This document shows positions 47,933 through 57,235 of a stretch of DNA of 64,000 bases, piece after piece. The position numbers and the translations under genes were made by a program. The notes under the pieces were generated by a model. That model did not search any database. It was not told where the DNA came from and was given only the letters and a program-made list of their open reading frames with translations. Position 1 is the stretch's first letter. Each line of letters opens with the position of its first letter. Source of the DNA: Microvirga rosea. GTDB lineage: Bacteria; Pseudomonadota; Alphaproteobacteria; Rhizobiales; Beijerinckiaceae. Location of the stretch: contig NZ_JAJDOP010000005.1 in assembly GCF_020595095.1 (NCBI RefSeq), positions 402,221 through 466,220 on the forward strand. Direction: 5' to 3'.

Positions 47933-49435
47933 TCAGTCTTTCCAGGCCATGCGGTTCAAGAACATGCTCTCACTCGGCGACGGCTGCCACTGCAACCCCT
48001 TTGCAGCGCCGTAGATGGCCGCGCTCTGGTACAGCGGAACGAGCGGAACATCCTGTGCGACGATCTCATGAACTCCGCGATAGGCCTCGAGCCGGACCTT
48101 CTCATCGAGAGACTGACGGGCTTTCTCCAGCAACTCGTCAGCCTTTGGATTGCGGTAGACCGACCAAGAACTGCTCTTGTGCAGCAGGGGAAAGAGCACG
48201 CCGTCCGCGTCCTGGCACGAGCACGACCAGCGCCCGAAGCTCAAGGCAGGCGTCGCGTCGATGCCGCCCTGCGCGCGCTTGAGATAGCTCGCCATGTCGG
48301 ACATGTTGATCTTCACATTCAGTCCGGCCTCTGTCAGCATCTGCTGGATCGCCTGTACGATCCGCTGGTCGAAGACCGGCGACGTGGCGAGTTCGATCTC
48401 GGCCTTGCCACCCTCACCCGCTTCCTTCACCAGAGCCTGCGCCTTCGTGAGATCGTAGCTCGGCGCCGCAATGTCGGCGACCCAACCCTCATGAGCCGGG
48501 GTCAGCATTTCCGGGACCGGCTGGTCGTATCCGCCCAGAATCCCGTCGACCATGGCGCCCTTGTCGATCGCATAGGCGACAGCCTGACGGACTTTTATGT
48601 TGTCGAAGGGTGGCTTTGCCGGGTTCAGGCGCAGATAGGCGACGCGCTCGGTGAGGACGGACAGCACCTTGGCCTTGGGCGAGGACTTCAGCTGCGCCGC
48701 CAGATCCGAGTCCAGCGTCACCGCAAGGTCGCTCGTGCCCGCCTGCAGGTTCGCCACCCGCGTCGCCGCATCCGGCACCGCCCGGAACACTGCCGTCGCA
48801 AACGGGCCCTTGGGGCCCCAATACCGGTCATAGGCCGACAACGTCACCTGAACGCCCCGCTGCCAGCTGTCGAACTTGTACGGCCCGCTGCCTACCGGCT
48901 TCAGGTTGAACGCGTCCTTGCCCACTGCCTCGACCACATGCTTAGGCACGATCGACAACTTCACTAGCTGGCTTAGCAGAGCCGGATAAGGCCCGTCGGT
49001 AGTCAGCTTCACGGTTGTCGGGCTGGTCGCCTCGGCCTTGACGATCTTGTTGAACTGTCCCAGCTGCGGGCTGGCAAACTTTGGATCGGTGATCCGTTGC
49101 ACACTAAAAACCACGTCATCGGCCTTGAGCTTTTGGCCGTCGTGGAAAGTCACGTCCTCGCGGATCGTGAATTCGACCTCGGTCTCGGACGTTTGTTTCC
49201 AAGCAGTCGCGATCTGCGGAATGATCTCGCCCTTGTCATCGCGGGTCACGAGATTGTCGAAGATGTTGCGGTAGACATAGTAGCTGTCCGGGTTCCACTG
49301 CACTTGCGGATCCAGCGATGACGGCTCGTTGACCAAATCGACCGTCAGCTTGTCCTTGGCCATCAAAGCGCCCGGCGCCATCGTCAGGCTCAGCCCCAGC
49401 AGAGCCGCCGCCCACCCTCTTCCTCGCCTCAACAT
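47933..49435 (-). CDS. Peptide ABC importer substrate-binding protein, family 5
   Basis: The 500-residue family 5 binding protein has a Sec signal (GWAAALLGLSLTMAPGALMA, cleavage near residue 26). The family motif is LVNEPSSLDPQVQWNPDSYYVYRNIFDNLV, followed by FTIREDVTFHDGQKLKADDVVFS and the internal VRQAVAYAIDKGAMVDGIL. The gene begins one base after the stop of the GntR regulator, so both are in one transcript. It should present a peptide or gamma-glutamyl-type ligand to the permeases. Confidence 0.93.
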   Translation of the reverse strand: MLRRGRGWAAALLGLSLTMAPGALMAKDKLTVDLVNEPSSLDPQVQWNPDSYYVYRNIFDNLVTRDDKGEIIPQIATAWKQTSETEVEFTIREDVTFHDGQKLKADDVVFSVQRITDPKFASPQLGQFNKIVKAEATSPTTVKLTTDGPYPALLSQLVKLSIVPKHVVEAVGKDAFNLKPVGSGPYKFDSWQRGVQVTLSAYDRYWGPKGPFATAVFRAVPDAATRVANLQAGTSDLAVTLDSDLAAQLKSSPKAKVLSVLTERVAYLRLNPAKPPFDNIKVRQAVAYAIDKGAMVDGILGGYDQPVPEMLTPAHEGWVADIAAPSYDLTKAQALVKEAGEGGKAEIELATSPVFDQRIVQAIQQMLTEAGLNVKINMSDMASYLKRAQGGIDATPALSFGRWSCSCQDADGVLFPLLHKSSSWSVYRNPKADELLEKARQSLDEKVRLEAYRGVHEIVAQDVPLVPLYQSAAIYGAAKGLQWQPSPSESMFLNRMAWKD

Positions 49436-49436
49436 G

Positions 49437-50249
49437 TCAGTTCTCCTTCAGTTGCCGTGCTTGAGCATCATGGATCGATGGGGAGCGCTGCTCACCCGGC
49501 GCCCCCTGTGAGGCTTGCCCCTGCGGCCGATACCGGCGGGCGGTTCGTTGATGCGCCGGGGCGCTCAGAACATCCGGATGACGCAGCCATGCCCGTGTGA
49601 CGTAAGTCTCGAAACGGACGACCTCACGAGAAATCTGTTCCGTCGCTCCTGTGACATCCGACGCTTTCAGCGCGATCAGAAGATCTTCCCGGCTTGGGGA
49701 TTGGTACTGAGCCTCGCCGCGCTCAAGAAAGTTCAGTACGCGCTGGGAGTGATCCCAGAGCTCGTGCAGCCACTTCTTATGGAATCCGTCTACGCGATCG
49801 GCGAGAAGGGCGAGGAACTGCCGGTCGGTCACCCGGGCCGTGACGATCGCCTGAGGGTCTCGCCGTCCCGCAAGTGTTGTGGCGAGCGCCGCAAGGGTTT
49901 GGAGGCGCTCGCACTCGGCGGGACCCATCTTTACGTGCGCAAGGGCTGGTTCGATATGCCGGCGCGCGGCGATGAGGTCGCTGATGAAGACTCCGGTGAT
50001 CGGCCGGGTCCGCCAGCCTTGCCGGGGAACCGGCGTGACCAGTCCTTCGGCTGCGAGGGCCTGCAAGGCGGACCGGATGCCGGCGCGTGCCAACCGGTAC
50101 CGGGTTTCGATTTCGATCTCGGAGAAGGCCCCTCCGGGGGTCAGTTCACAGCTCAGGATGGCGTGCCGCAGGACCTGGATGGCCATCGCGCTCTTGGCGG
50201 TCGGTCCGGGTGGTTGAGGCGAGGCGAAGGGCGAGGACTGGTCGTACAT
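49437..50249 (-). CDS. GntR-family transcriptional regulator (FCD subfamily)
   Basis: The 270-residue protein has an N-terminal winged helix (AIQVLRHAILSCELTPGGAFSEIEIETRYRLARAGIRSALQALAAEGLVTPVPRQGWR). A helical FCD-like domain follows (ISDLIAARRHIEPALAHVK; REDLLIALKASDVTGATEQISREVVRFE). It is the first gene of the operon, one base before the substrate-binding protein, and likely controls it. A CACAA-N6-TTGTG repeat lies upstream of its own start. Confidence 0.88.
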   Translation of the reverse strand: MYDQSSPFASPQPPGPTAKSAMAIQVLRHAILSCELTPGGAFSEIEIETRYRLARAGIRSALQALAAEGLVTPVPRQGWRTRPITGVFISDLIAARRHIEPALAHVKMGPAECERLQTLAALATTLAGRRDPQAIVTARVTDRQFLALLADRVDGFHKKWLHELWDHSQRVLNFLERGEAQYQSPSREDLLIALKASDVTGATEQISREVVRFETYVTRAWLRHPDVLSAPAHQRTARRYRPQGQASQGAPGEQRSPSIHDAQARQLKEN

Positions 50250-50279
50250 TTCGTTAGGTCAGCATGGTTCGTAAGATTG

Positions 50280-50295
50280 CACAAGACGATTTGTG
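50280..50295. promoter_or_regulatory. Possible operator of the GntR-led operon
   Basis: CACAA-GACGAT-TTGTG is a perfect 5-bp inverted repeat centred about 38 bases upstream of the regulator start codon. Position and AT-rich half-sites suit an autoregulatory operator, but no second copy was found. Confidence 0.4.
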
Positions 50296-50403
50296 ACATC
50301 TCACGCGACCAAGTTTTCAGCAGCCTGCCCAAGGCGCCGGCAGGAATGCCGGCGCCGATCGAAGATCATTTGAGGGCTATTGTTTGGGGTGGGCCCAGAA
50401 GCG

Positions 50404-51360
50404 TCAGGCCGCGCGAGCGGCCCACTTCTGCTTCAGCAATCCATCGAGGTGGCGGGCAATGCTCTTCATGCCGAACACTCCAGCACGTGCTTCCGCATCC
50501 GGATTGTAGTTGGTGTTGGTATTGACGTCGTAAGTGAAGGCTCTGCCGGTGCCATCGACGATGACCTCAATACCCGCAATACCAATGCCATTCTCTGCGA
50601 GGAACCGCTCATAGGTCGGGATCAACGGGTTCCGATAACCCTCGATGACCTGGAATTTTTCCGACGGCGCGACCGCCGGACAGGCGGCCGATCCGATGGC
50701 GGTTGCATCGACTTGGCATGCATCCGCCGGACAGAGCTCGAAACCCTGGCTTGTGTCGACCCGGACCGCATAGAGGAAGCGTCCGCCAACGAATTCGAGC
50801 CGCGTGATGTAGGGCTCTGGGGCCTGAATATAACGCTGAACAAGGGTGATGCCGTCGACCGGTTCCTCGAAATCCGGCGATGCCAGATGCTCATCGAGCG
50901 CGGCGCGACTGAGAAACAGACGCACCCCTAGTCCCTTGCCTCCTCGGTTGTGCTTCAGAATGAGCGGGAACCCAAGTTGCTCAGCCGCCGGAACGATGTT
51001 GCCCTTGCCTACCACAGCCAAAGTCTCAGGCGTTTCGATTCCGAATGTCGCCAGGGCTTCGTATTGGGCGACCTTGCTGATCTCAAGCCGAAGAGCACGG
51101 CTATTGTTCACGATCTTGCGTCCATGACGCTCCAGCCACGCCAGCGTGGCGCCCGTGTATTCCGCTGCATAGCGGTGATCGCGTGTATGCGATGAGGCGC
51201 TCATACGGTTGTAGAACACGCCTTCCGGTGGGGGCGAGCGAAGATCCAGCACCCCTTGATCCAGGAACCATTCCTCGAAAGGCGTTCCCAGTTCATCGAA
51301 CGCCAGTCTCAGCGGTTCGACCCACGTGCTGTTTTCATGAATGATAAAGACCTTGGACAT
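50404..51360 (-). CDS. ATP-grasp family protein (RimK-like ligase fold)
   Basis: I start at MSKVFIIHENSTWVEPL (318 residues). The N-terminal preATP-grasp part is followed by ATP-grasp signatures: FPLILKHNRGGKGLGVRLFLS for the nucleotide-binding loop, and TLVQRYI. The metal-binding end IAGIEVIVDGTGRAFTYDVNTNTNYN supplies the Asp and Asn ligands. The fold forms carboxylate-amine (peptide-like) bonds or phosphorylates carboxylates. It is 154 bases upstream of the GntR-type regulator on the same strand, so association with the peptide importer is possible but not certain. The substrate is unknown. Confidence 0.85.
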   Translation of the reverse strand: MSKVFIIHENSTWVEPLRLAFDELGTPFEEWFLDQGVLDLRSPPPEGVFYNRMSASSHTRDHRYAAEYTGATLAWLERHGRKIVNNSRALRLEISKVAQYEALATFGIETPETLAVVGKGNIVPAAEQLGFPLILKHNRGGKGLGVRLFLSRAALDEHLASPDFEEPVDGITLVQRYIQAPEPYITRLEFVGGRFLYAVRVDTSQGFELCPADACQVDATAIGSAACPAVAPSEKFQVIEGYRNPLIPTYERFLAENGIGIAGIEVIVDGTGRAFTYDVNTNTNYNPDAEARAGVFGMKSIARHLDGLLKQKWAARAA

Positions 51361-51808
51361 GGCGTGCATCTCGGTTTGTCGGATTCTACATCCACCTTAG
51401 CCCACCCAATCACAAATAACATCAAAATTAAAACTGAAAATTTATATCACATTAAGTATCTGCTAATTCTAACAGCAAGTCACCGTTGGAGCGATATCCT
51501 CATCTGGAGTCTCAGCGCTCGTGACGCTGGTCGCGGCCAGGATCGCCAGCCCTCACCCGCGTGGCCTTCCTAACGGAGACCTGGGAATTGGATAGGGCTA
51601 GGGCCAATGGAGTCTTGCCCCACCGCGCTGGACAGATCTCTTCGAGATGAGAAAGGCGTCGTCCGATCAAGGACGGAGGACGCGGGATGAACGGTGAGAT
51701 TGCCAGTTATAGGAACGCAACCTCGACAACGGATTGTTGAGGCTGGCGGCAGGTCGGAAGTAACATGAACATGTGCGCGGCTTGATCCTGGAAAGTGAGA
51801 TGCCCCTT

Positions 51809-52254
51809 CTAGGACTCACGACCTCCTGCCGGGATCATCTTCTTGGTCGTGGCATGCCGGCCTTCACGCAGACCCCACCGTCGGCCGGATACACAGCTCC
51901 GACAAGGCCGGCCCCCCTGAGCGGGACAGGAACGGTCGGCCGGTCGTGAAAGCTTGATTGAAGAACTGCCGGTTATCTTCAAAGAACGGATGAGGATTGA
52001 CGAAGTCGGGCGCGAAGAGATTGCCCATCGTGTACTGGACACAGGGACTGGACGCGATTGCTGAACAAGTTCTGGCGGACATAGAACTGCGTGGTGCCGA
52101 GACCAGACATGCCCCGGCCGACGGTCTTCCACCACAGCCACACGCCACGTCGGGTTCTCTTAGCCGCTGTGGATGAGTTCGCAATGCAGGTTGAATGTGA
52201 ACTTTTGGCCGACGGCTTTGCCCTCATCGACCGGCCGCCGGAAAAAGAGGGCAT
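51809..52254 (-). pseudogene. Decayed gene, possibly an outer-membrane porin
   Basis: Protein-like stretches jump between minus-strand frames. One frame reads RRGVWLWWKTVGRGMSGLGTTQFYVRQN. After a shift near 52055 another continues VQYTMGNLFAPDFVNPHPFFEDNRQFFNQAF. The combined order faintly resembles carbohydrate-selective porins, but I am not sure of the family. At least one frameshift and no usable start indicate a pseudogene. Confidence 0.45.
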
Positions 52255-52345
52255 AGCCGCAAGAAGGGCGATGACAAGCGAGAGCGCAATGAGCGGGGCT
52301 TAAACAGAGACGACAGCCACCAGCGCGCCTATCTGAATTAGTTAT

Positions 52346-52359
52346 TTGCGCTACGACAA
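52346..52359. promoter_or_regulatory. NnrR/FNR-type box upstream of nirK
   Basis: TTG-CGCTACGA-CAA matches the half-sites TTG-N8-CAA of the Crp/FNR-family NO and low-oxygen regulators (NnrR, DnrD, FNR) that drive nirK in rhizobia. It is centred about 78 bases upstream of the nirK ATG. Confidence 0.65.
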
Positions 52360-52430
52360 AGAGCAGTTCCTTCCTCCTGTTAAGCTCCTCAAGACCGATG
52401 ACCTTCGGTCACGGAGTAAGGAAGCAAACC

Positions 52431-53555
52431 ATGGGTGAAGACCTCAAACTGACCCGCCGCAGCATTCTGGTGGGAGCAGCGGCCAGCGGAGCATTCGTGC
52501 AGGCAACAGCGCCTGCGTCGGCTCAGGCCGCCATGAGCAAGGTGTCGGCAGCGGATGTCGCCAAGCTACCGCGGGTTAAGGTCGACCTGGTCAATCCCCC
52601 ATTCGTGCATGCGCATGAGCAGATTGCCGCTGGCGGACCGAAGGTCGTCGCATTCGAGATGACGATTCAAGAGAAGAAGATCGTCCTTGATGATGCTGGC
52701 ACTGAGACCTTCGCCTTCACCTTCAACGGCACCGTACCCGGACCGCTGATGGTCGTCCATGAGGGCGACTATGTCGAGCTCACGCTGATCAACGCCGCTA
52801 CGAACGAGATGATGCACAACATCGACTTCCATGCGTCGACGGGCGCTCTGGGCGGCGGGGCTCTGACGGAAGTCAATCCGGGCGAGAAGGTCGTGCTGCG
52901 CTGGAAGGCGACCCGCCCTGGCGTCTTCGTTTATCACTGTGCGCCTCCCGGAATGGTTCCTTGGCACGTCACAGCGGGCATGAACGGCGCCCTCATGGTA
53001 CTGCCGCGCGATGGGCTTAAAGACCAGCAGGGCAAGCCCTTGAAGTATGATCGCGTCTACTATGTCGGCGAGCAGGATTTCTACGTGCCCCGCGACGAAC
53101 ACGGCAAGTTCAAACGCTACGCCAGTCCCGGCGAAGCGTATGAAGACACCCAAAAGGCGATGCGCACCCTGACACCCAGCCACATTGTCTTCAATGGCAA
53201 GGTTGGAGGCTTGACCGGCAAGAATGCGATGACCGCCAAGGTCGGTGAGACAGTGCTGATCATCCACTCCCAGGCCAACCGCGACACCCGTCCTCATCTG
53301 ATCGGCGGGCATGGCGATTATGTCTGGGCCACCGGCAAGTTCCGCAACCCGCCGGAGCGCGACCTTGAGACTTGGTTCATTCCCGGCGGGTGCGCCGGCG
53401 CGGCCCTCTATACCTTCCTGCAGCCAGGCATCTACGCCTACGTCAATCACAACCTGATTGAGGCTTTTGAACTCGGTGCAGCGGGCCACTTCAAGGTCGA
53501 GGGCGAATGGAATGATGACCTCATGAAGCAGATCCAGGCGCCGGTCGGCATGTGA
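52431..53555 (+). CDS. nirK: Copper-containing nitrite reductase
   Basis: I start at [15 protein letters not shown], giving 374 residues with a twin-arginine signal (cleavage near ASAQA). All copper ligands are visible. The type 1 and type 2 histidines are in [27 protein letters not shown] supplies Cys, His and Met, and the adjacent type 2 His. The domain-2 His is in [11 protein letters not shown]. The substrate-binding Asp lies in NIDFHAS. The periplasmic enzyme reduces nitrite to nitric oxide. It is followed after a hairpin by nirV. No nitric oxide or nitrous oxide reductase is in the window. Confidence 0.97.
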   Translation: MGEDLKLTRRSILVGAAASGAFVQATAPASAQAAMSKVSAADVAKLPRVKVDLVNPPFVHAHEQIAAGGPKVVAFEMTIQEKKIVLDDAGTETFAFTFNGTVPGPLMVVHEGDYVELTLINAATNEMMHNIDFHASTGALGGGALTEVNPGEKVVLRWKATRPGVFVYHCAPPGMVPWHVTAGMNGALMVLPRDGLKDQQGKPLKYDRVYYVGEQDFYVPRDEHGKFKRYASPGEAYEDTQKAMRTLTPSHIVFNGKVGGLTGKNAMTAKVGETVLIIHSQANRDTRPHLIGGHGDYVWATGKFRNPPERDLETWFIPGGCAGAALYTFLQPGIYAYVNHNLIEAFELGAAGHFKVEGEWNDDLMKQIQAPVGM

Positions 53556-53566
53556 CATGCCACCTC

Positions 53567-53590
53567 GCCTCCTCGTCCTGACGAGGAGGC
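53567..53590 (+). terminator. Stem-loop between nirK and nirV
   Basis: GCCTCCTCGT, loop CCTG, ACGAGGAGGC form a perfect 10-bp stem 11 bases after the nirK stop, followed by ATTCTCTTTC. It could terminate most nirK transcripts (leaving reduced nirV expression) or stabilise the nirK message. Confidence 0.7.
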
Positions 53591-53617
53591 ATTCTCTTTC
53601 AAGACAGGACGATCCTT

Positions 53618-54511
53618 ATGGCGACGACACTCGTTCTTTCGCCTGAGAGGGTGCTGACCACTCTCGGTCTTTGCATGGCGGGCGCAGCTGCGCTCATCGC
53701 TGCTGTCCATATGCACAGGCCGACACCGGCCTTTCCTCAGCCACCGACCTCGATAATTCCACCCACAACCCTGATGCACCGGCTTGATGGCGACTATAAC
53801 CGCGCCGGCAAACCGGTCGATGCTCCCCGCGTCGCGGTGCGGATCCACCAACCCCTTGAGGTCATGCGCTACCAGGTTACGGCTGCCGATTATGCTCTCT
53901 GTGTCGCGGCGGGCGCCTGCAAGCAAGCCGATGCTTCGCCAATGCGCGGCGACCTGCCGGCCGTCGGCGTCAGCTACACCGATGCTACTGACTATGCGAC
54001 CTGGTTCTCGCGTGAAACCGGCGCAGTCTGGCGCCTGCCGACCGATCAGGAATGGGCTCACGCGGCAGGGTCCCGTTTCATTGACGATGCGCGGGGCCTT
54101 GATCCGGAAGAAGCGAACCCTGCCCGTCGCTGGCTTGCCGATTATGAGCGCGAGGCTGCCAGAAAGGCGGCGAGTGACCCCAATCCGCGCCCAGTCGGCA
54201 GTTTCGGGGCCAATGAGCATGGCGTCTACGACGTTGCCGGCAATATCTGGGAATGGACGCAAAGTTGCCAGCGCCGTGTCACGCTCGGCTCTGATGGCAG
54301 CACCGTCAGCGAGACCAGCACTTGCGGCATCTATGTAATCGAAGGTCAGCATCGCACGATGATGCCATTCTTCATTCGCAACCCGAAGAGCGGCGGTTGC
54401 TCAGTCGGAACTCCACCCGACAATCTCGGCTTCCGACTCGTCAAGGAGCCTCATTGGCGCGACCGGCTGACGTTTCGGCTCCTCCAGCTGGTGCCCGGCG
54501 GCTTTCGATAG
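53618..54511 (+). CDS. nirV: NirV, formylglycine-generating-enzyme-like nitrite reductase accessory protein
   Basis: The 297-residue protein has an N-terminal membrane anchor/signal (TLGLCMAGAAALIAAVHMH). A sulfatase-modifying-factor (FGE-sulfatase) domain follows: VMRYQVTAADYALCVAAGAC, LPAVGVSYTDATDYATWFSRETG, WRLPTDQEWAHAAG, GVYDVAGNIWEWTQSC and DNLGFRLVKEP. NirV is commonly encoded next to nirK in rhizobia; its exact role is unsettled. It follows nirK by 62 bases across a hairpin. Confidence 0.93.
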   Translation: MATTLVLSPERVLTTLGLCMAGAAALIAAVHMHRPTPAFPQPPTSIIPPTTLMHRLDGDYNRAGKPVDAPRVAVRIHQPLEVMRYQVTAADYALCVAAGACKQADASPMRGDLPAVGVSYTDATDYATWFSRETGAVWRLPTDQEWAHAAGSRFIDDARGLDPEEANPARRWLADYEREAARKAASDPNPRPVGSFGANEHGVYDVAGNIWEWTQSCQRRVTLGSDGSTVSETSTCGIYVIEGQHRTMMPFFIRNPKSGGCSVGTPPDNLGFRLVKEPHWRDRLTFRLLQLVPGGFR

Positions 54512-54715
54512 CTTCGACACGCGAGAAGAAGAACCGCCGCCGCTTCCTGTTCACGGCGGACGATTCCTTGCTTCACCGGTTTGTGGACAGCCACCGTTGG
54601 CATAACGCCATGCGCCGGGCATCGTTGAGTCCAGCCAATTGCGTATTCTGAACCGACTGGAATCTGACGGTAGGAGCGCGGCGGATCGCGATCACCTTCC
54701 AGGTCATCCGGTCGG

Positions 54716-55378
54716 TCAGTGTCCGGTCATCGCATGCGGGGCCGCGACCGGCTTCGACTCCGGCGAGCCTCGCTCGCGCAGGTAAACGCCCAAAATCAAA
54801 AGCACCCCGATGGACAGGAATTCGCTCTGCCAGTTCTGGAAGCTTTCATACCAGAATTCCGGCTCTGCCAAGGTCCCGATCATCGTCTGTTGCGGTTGCC
54901 CGTGTTGAAGCGCTTCCTCGTTCATCCGACGGGTACTTCCCGCCAGATGGAGCACGAACGAGGCGAGGAACAGCGTGACCAGCGCAAGACTGAGTGAGTG
55001 CGAATAGAGCTTCAGCAACAGTCCACCACGGTGAACGGGCCAAGGTGCCTTCGGATCCTTGCGATGAGCGGACGGAGCTTCATCCTCGGGATTGTCCTCA
55101 TCCGGCTTCTTGGACTCGGAGGCGCCTTTCTGGAAGAGGAAGACGGTCAGCAGCACGTACGCTGCCATCTGGAGGAACTCGCTTTCCCAGTTCTCGAATA
55201 CCGCGGATATAAAATGACCGCTGCCCAGGTAACTAAGGAAGCTGATGGAGGCCTGTTCGTGGAGACGGAGCTCTTCGGCATGGGCGCGCCATCCGGTCAG
55301 CGCTTGGCCGATAAGCGATAGCAGGAAGAGAGCAAACAACGCTATAGAAAGACCGTTGTCACGCAGGAACCGCCGCAT
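54716..55378 (-). CDS. DUF6766-family membrane protein
   Basis: The 220-residue protein starts at MRRFLRDNGLSIALFALFLLSLIGQALTGW, a typical DUF6766 N-terminus. It has four membrane helices in two similar pairs. Each pair carries a tryptophan-glutamate motif before the second helix: FENWESEFLQMAAYVLLTVFLFQKG and FQNWQSEFLSIGVLLILGVYLRERG. A polar cytoplasmic linker at about residues 95-125 separates the pairs. The internal duplication is clear. The function is unknown. Confidence 0.85.
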   Translation of the reverse strand: MRRFLRDNGLSIALFALFLLSLIGQALTGWRAHAEELRLHEQASISFLSYLGSGHFISAVFENWESEFLQMAAYVLLTVFLFQKGASESKKPDEDNPEDEAPSAHRKDPKAPWPVHRGGLLLKLYSHSLSLALVTLFLASFVLHLAGSTRRMNEEALQHGQPQQTMIGTLAEPEFWYESFQNWQSEFLSIGVLLILGVYLRERGSPESKPVAAPHAMTGH

Positions 55379-55891
55379 ACGCCTGACCTCACGCATTCAA
55401 ACTGTTACGGTTGGGTAACGCAGGATGAGAATGTTGGTTTCGGACAATAGACATTCATTTTTCAGGCAATCCGACGCCCTCACCCCAAGGCGATATTCTG
55501 TTTAAGTCCGGAATAAGCCCTTGGGAGACGCTCCGAGAGCCTATTATCTCTCACATTGAACTGTCATCTGCTCGCCATTCGCGACTGGAGGAGAGAGTTT
55601 CGCGGAGTCGCATTTCCAGAGGTGAATTGCTTCTATGACGACAATCTAAGGCCGGAAGCGAGAGAGTATGCGTCCCATGAAGGTTTAGTCGGAGAAATGA
55701 CCCGCTCATCCATAAGTGGATTGCTTGGGTGCCACCGATGCTCTCTCAGTCTTTCCTTGCCGGCTTGCAGAGCCGGACAGCCTCGCAATCCGATTGCAGC
55801 CGCGTCTGGTAGGTCGGGCAGACATCGGCTTAGAACCCGCCAGACCGCCACGAGGACCGTCGGCTCTTGTGCCTGCTCGAGATACGGCTGC
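55379..55891. other. Spacer without supported genes
   Basis: The open frames (55556-55984 plus, 55633-55908 minus) lack ribosome sites and known motifs. The region contains the promoter of the DUF6766 gene and the 3' flank of the esterase gene. Confidence 0.45.
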
Positions 55892-57133
55892 CTATTTCGG
55901 GTGTTCAAGGAAGAACCGTATCATCTCGCGGCTGGCATCGGGCCCATTTGGCGCGGTGTAAGAACCATTCGGACTTCCACCTGACCACGCGTGGCCCGCC
56001 CCATGAAGGACCCAATGCTCGAGCATGGGATGTCCGCTGTCGTCGCTCTCGACCGTACGAGTGTAGTGAATCCCGCCAGGAGCCTGCCCGCGGCTGACCG
56101 TCGTCCGGAGATCCAAACCCGCCCTCGACTGAACAACGACTTGGTCACCATTGACGGCATTTACGGTCGTGTCCCGATCGCCATGGAACACGATGGTCGG
56201 CACGGGCCGCTTGGCATCGCCGTAATGAGGCGTTCCCCCTTGTCGCATGGCAGCGAATGCCGATGGCATGTCGCGAGCAGCCCCACATGCCAGCCCGGAA
56301 TGGACCCCCACGGCCGCATAGATATCCGGGTAAGCGGAGCCCATGATTGCCGCCGCTGCCCCACCGGCGGAAAGTCCGGCAACATAGACCCGTCCCGGGG
56401 CAACAGAAAGATCACGCATGATCTGACGGGTGATGCCGGCGATGAGTGAGGGTTCGCCCCGATCACGCTCCTGATCGGCTGCATTGAACCAGTTCCAGCA
56501 TTTTGAGACATTGGCTGACTGGGCCTGGGCCGGGTAAGCAACAAGAAAAGTCTGCTCCTCGGCCAGCTCGTTCATGCGTGTGCCGGCGGCAAAGTCGTCC
56601 GGCGATTGGGTGCAACCGTGCAGCATCACCACGAGCGGCACCGGCTCACCCGTGTAGCCGCTTGGGATGTAAAGCTTGTAAGCGCGGCTTCCCGCTTCAT
56701 TGGTAAAGTTTTTTTCCTCGAAGCGCCCCCCCTCCGGCAGCGGAGCCGAGCTGCGGGCCTGACCAAGTCCAACCAATCCATCCAGGCCAGGAGCTAAACC
56801 AGGATCCATACGGTCGAGAAAGTCCCGCAGCACTTTTGGCGTTCGTTGCTGGTCCAAACCTCCAGCAGGGCCCTTGAAAGCGCCCGCGGCATGGTTTTGG
56901 AGGTTGAAATTCGGTTTGGTCCCAGCCCCTCCTCCTGACGGCGGCACCATAGCGGCGATCCGCGCGACAGGCCCAACCGAATCCTGGCTTGCACCTCCGT
57001 CGGTGCCACGCAAGGTCGTGGATGGGCTCGACCCGTTAAGCCCATCTCGAAGAAGCGCCATGGCTTCCGCGAGCCGGCCTTCGCGGGTGAGGCGAGTCAC
57101 TTCGACCATATCGATGTTCGGGGCCGCATTCAT
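55892..57133 (-). CDS. PHB depolymerase family esterase (LpqC-like)
   Basis: The 413-residue alpha/beta-hydrolase has an N-terminal extension of about 140 residues. The esterase domain begins YKLYIPSGYTGEPVPLVVMLHGCTQSPDDFAAGTRMNELAEEQ. The nucleophile elbow is VYVAGLSAGGAAAAIMG (GLSAG), with an aspartate in TIVFHGDRDTTVN. The catalytic histidine is near GAGHAWSGG. No signal peptide is visible. The N-terminal part contains VTRLTREGRLAEAMALLRDGL, a segment common in rhizobial members. It likely hydrolyses poly- or oligo-hydroxyalkanoates or phenolic esters. Confidence 0.9.
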   Translation of the reverse strand: MNAAPNIDMVEVTRLTREGRLAEAMALLRDGLNGSSPSTTLRGTDGGASQDSVGPVARIAAMVPPSGGGAGTKPNFNLQNHAAGAFKGPAGGLDQQRTPKVLRDFLDRMDPGLAPGLDGLVGLGQARSSAPLPEGGRFEEKNFTNEAGSRAYKLYIPSGYTGEPVPLVVMLHGCTQSPDDFAAGTRMNELAEEQTFLVAYPAQAQSANVSKCWNWFNAADQERDRGEPSLIAGITRQIMRDLSVAPGRVYVAGLSAGGAAAAIMGSAYPDIYAAVGVHSGLACGAARDMPSAFAAMRQGGTPHYGDAKRPVPTIVFHGDRDTTVNAVNGDQVVVQSRAGLDLRTTVSRGQAPGGIHYTRTVESDDSGHPMLEHWVLHGAGHAWSGGSPNGSYTAPNGPDASREMIRFFLEHPK

Positions 57134-57235
57134 AGGTTCTGTCCTGTTGTAAGGTGGGGCAAAGCAGATCCTGCCCTTCCTGCCGGAAGAGAGTGGAACA
57201 GCCTGAAGACGGGGAGCTGGGCCTGAACCCGGCGG

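Larger units (their letters stand above)
51361..52430. other. One-kilobase spacer with a decayed gene and the nirK promoter
   Basis: The left part (51400-51500) is AT-rich and may hold the promoter of the ATP-grasp gene. 51809-52254 holds a decayed minus-strand gene (separate entry). The right end holds the NnrR/FNR-type box and ribosome site of nirK. No intact gene is supported. Confidence 0.5.

Noticed and set aside
47915..48967. Plus-strand open frame of 350 residues
   Set aside because: It is exactly antisense to the family 5 substrate-binding protein, which has a signal peptide and clear family motifs.
52566..53558. Minus-strand open frame of 330 residues
   Set aside because: It is antisense to nirK with its full set of copper ligands; the minus frame shows no family features.
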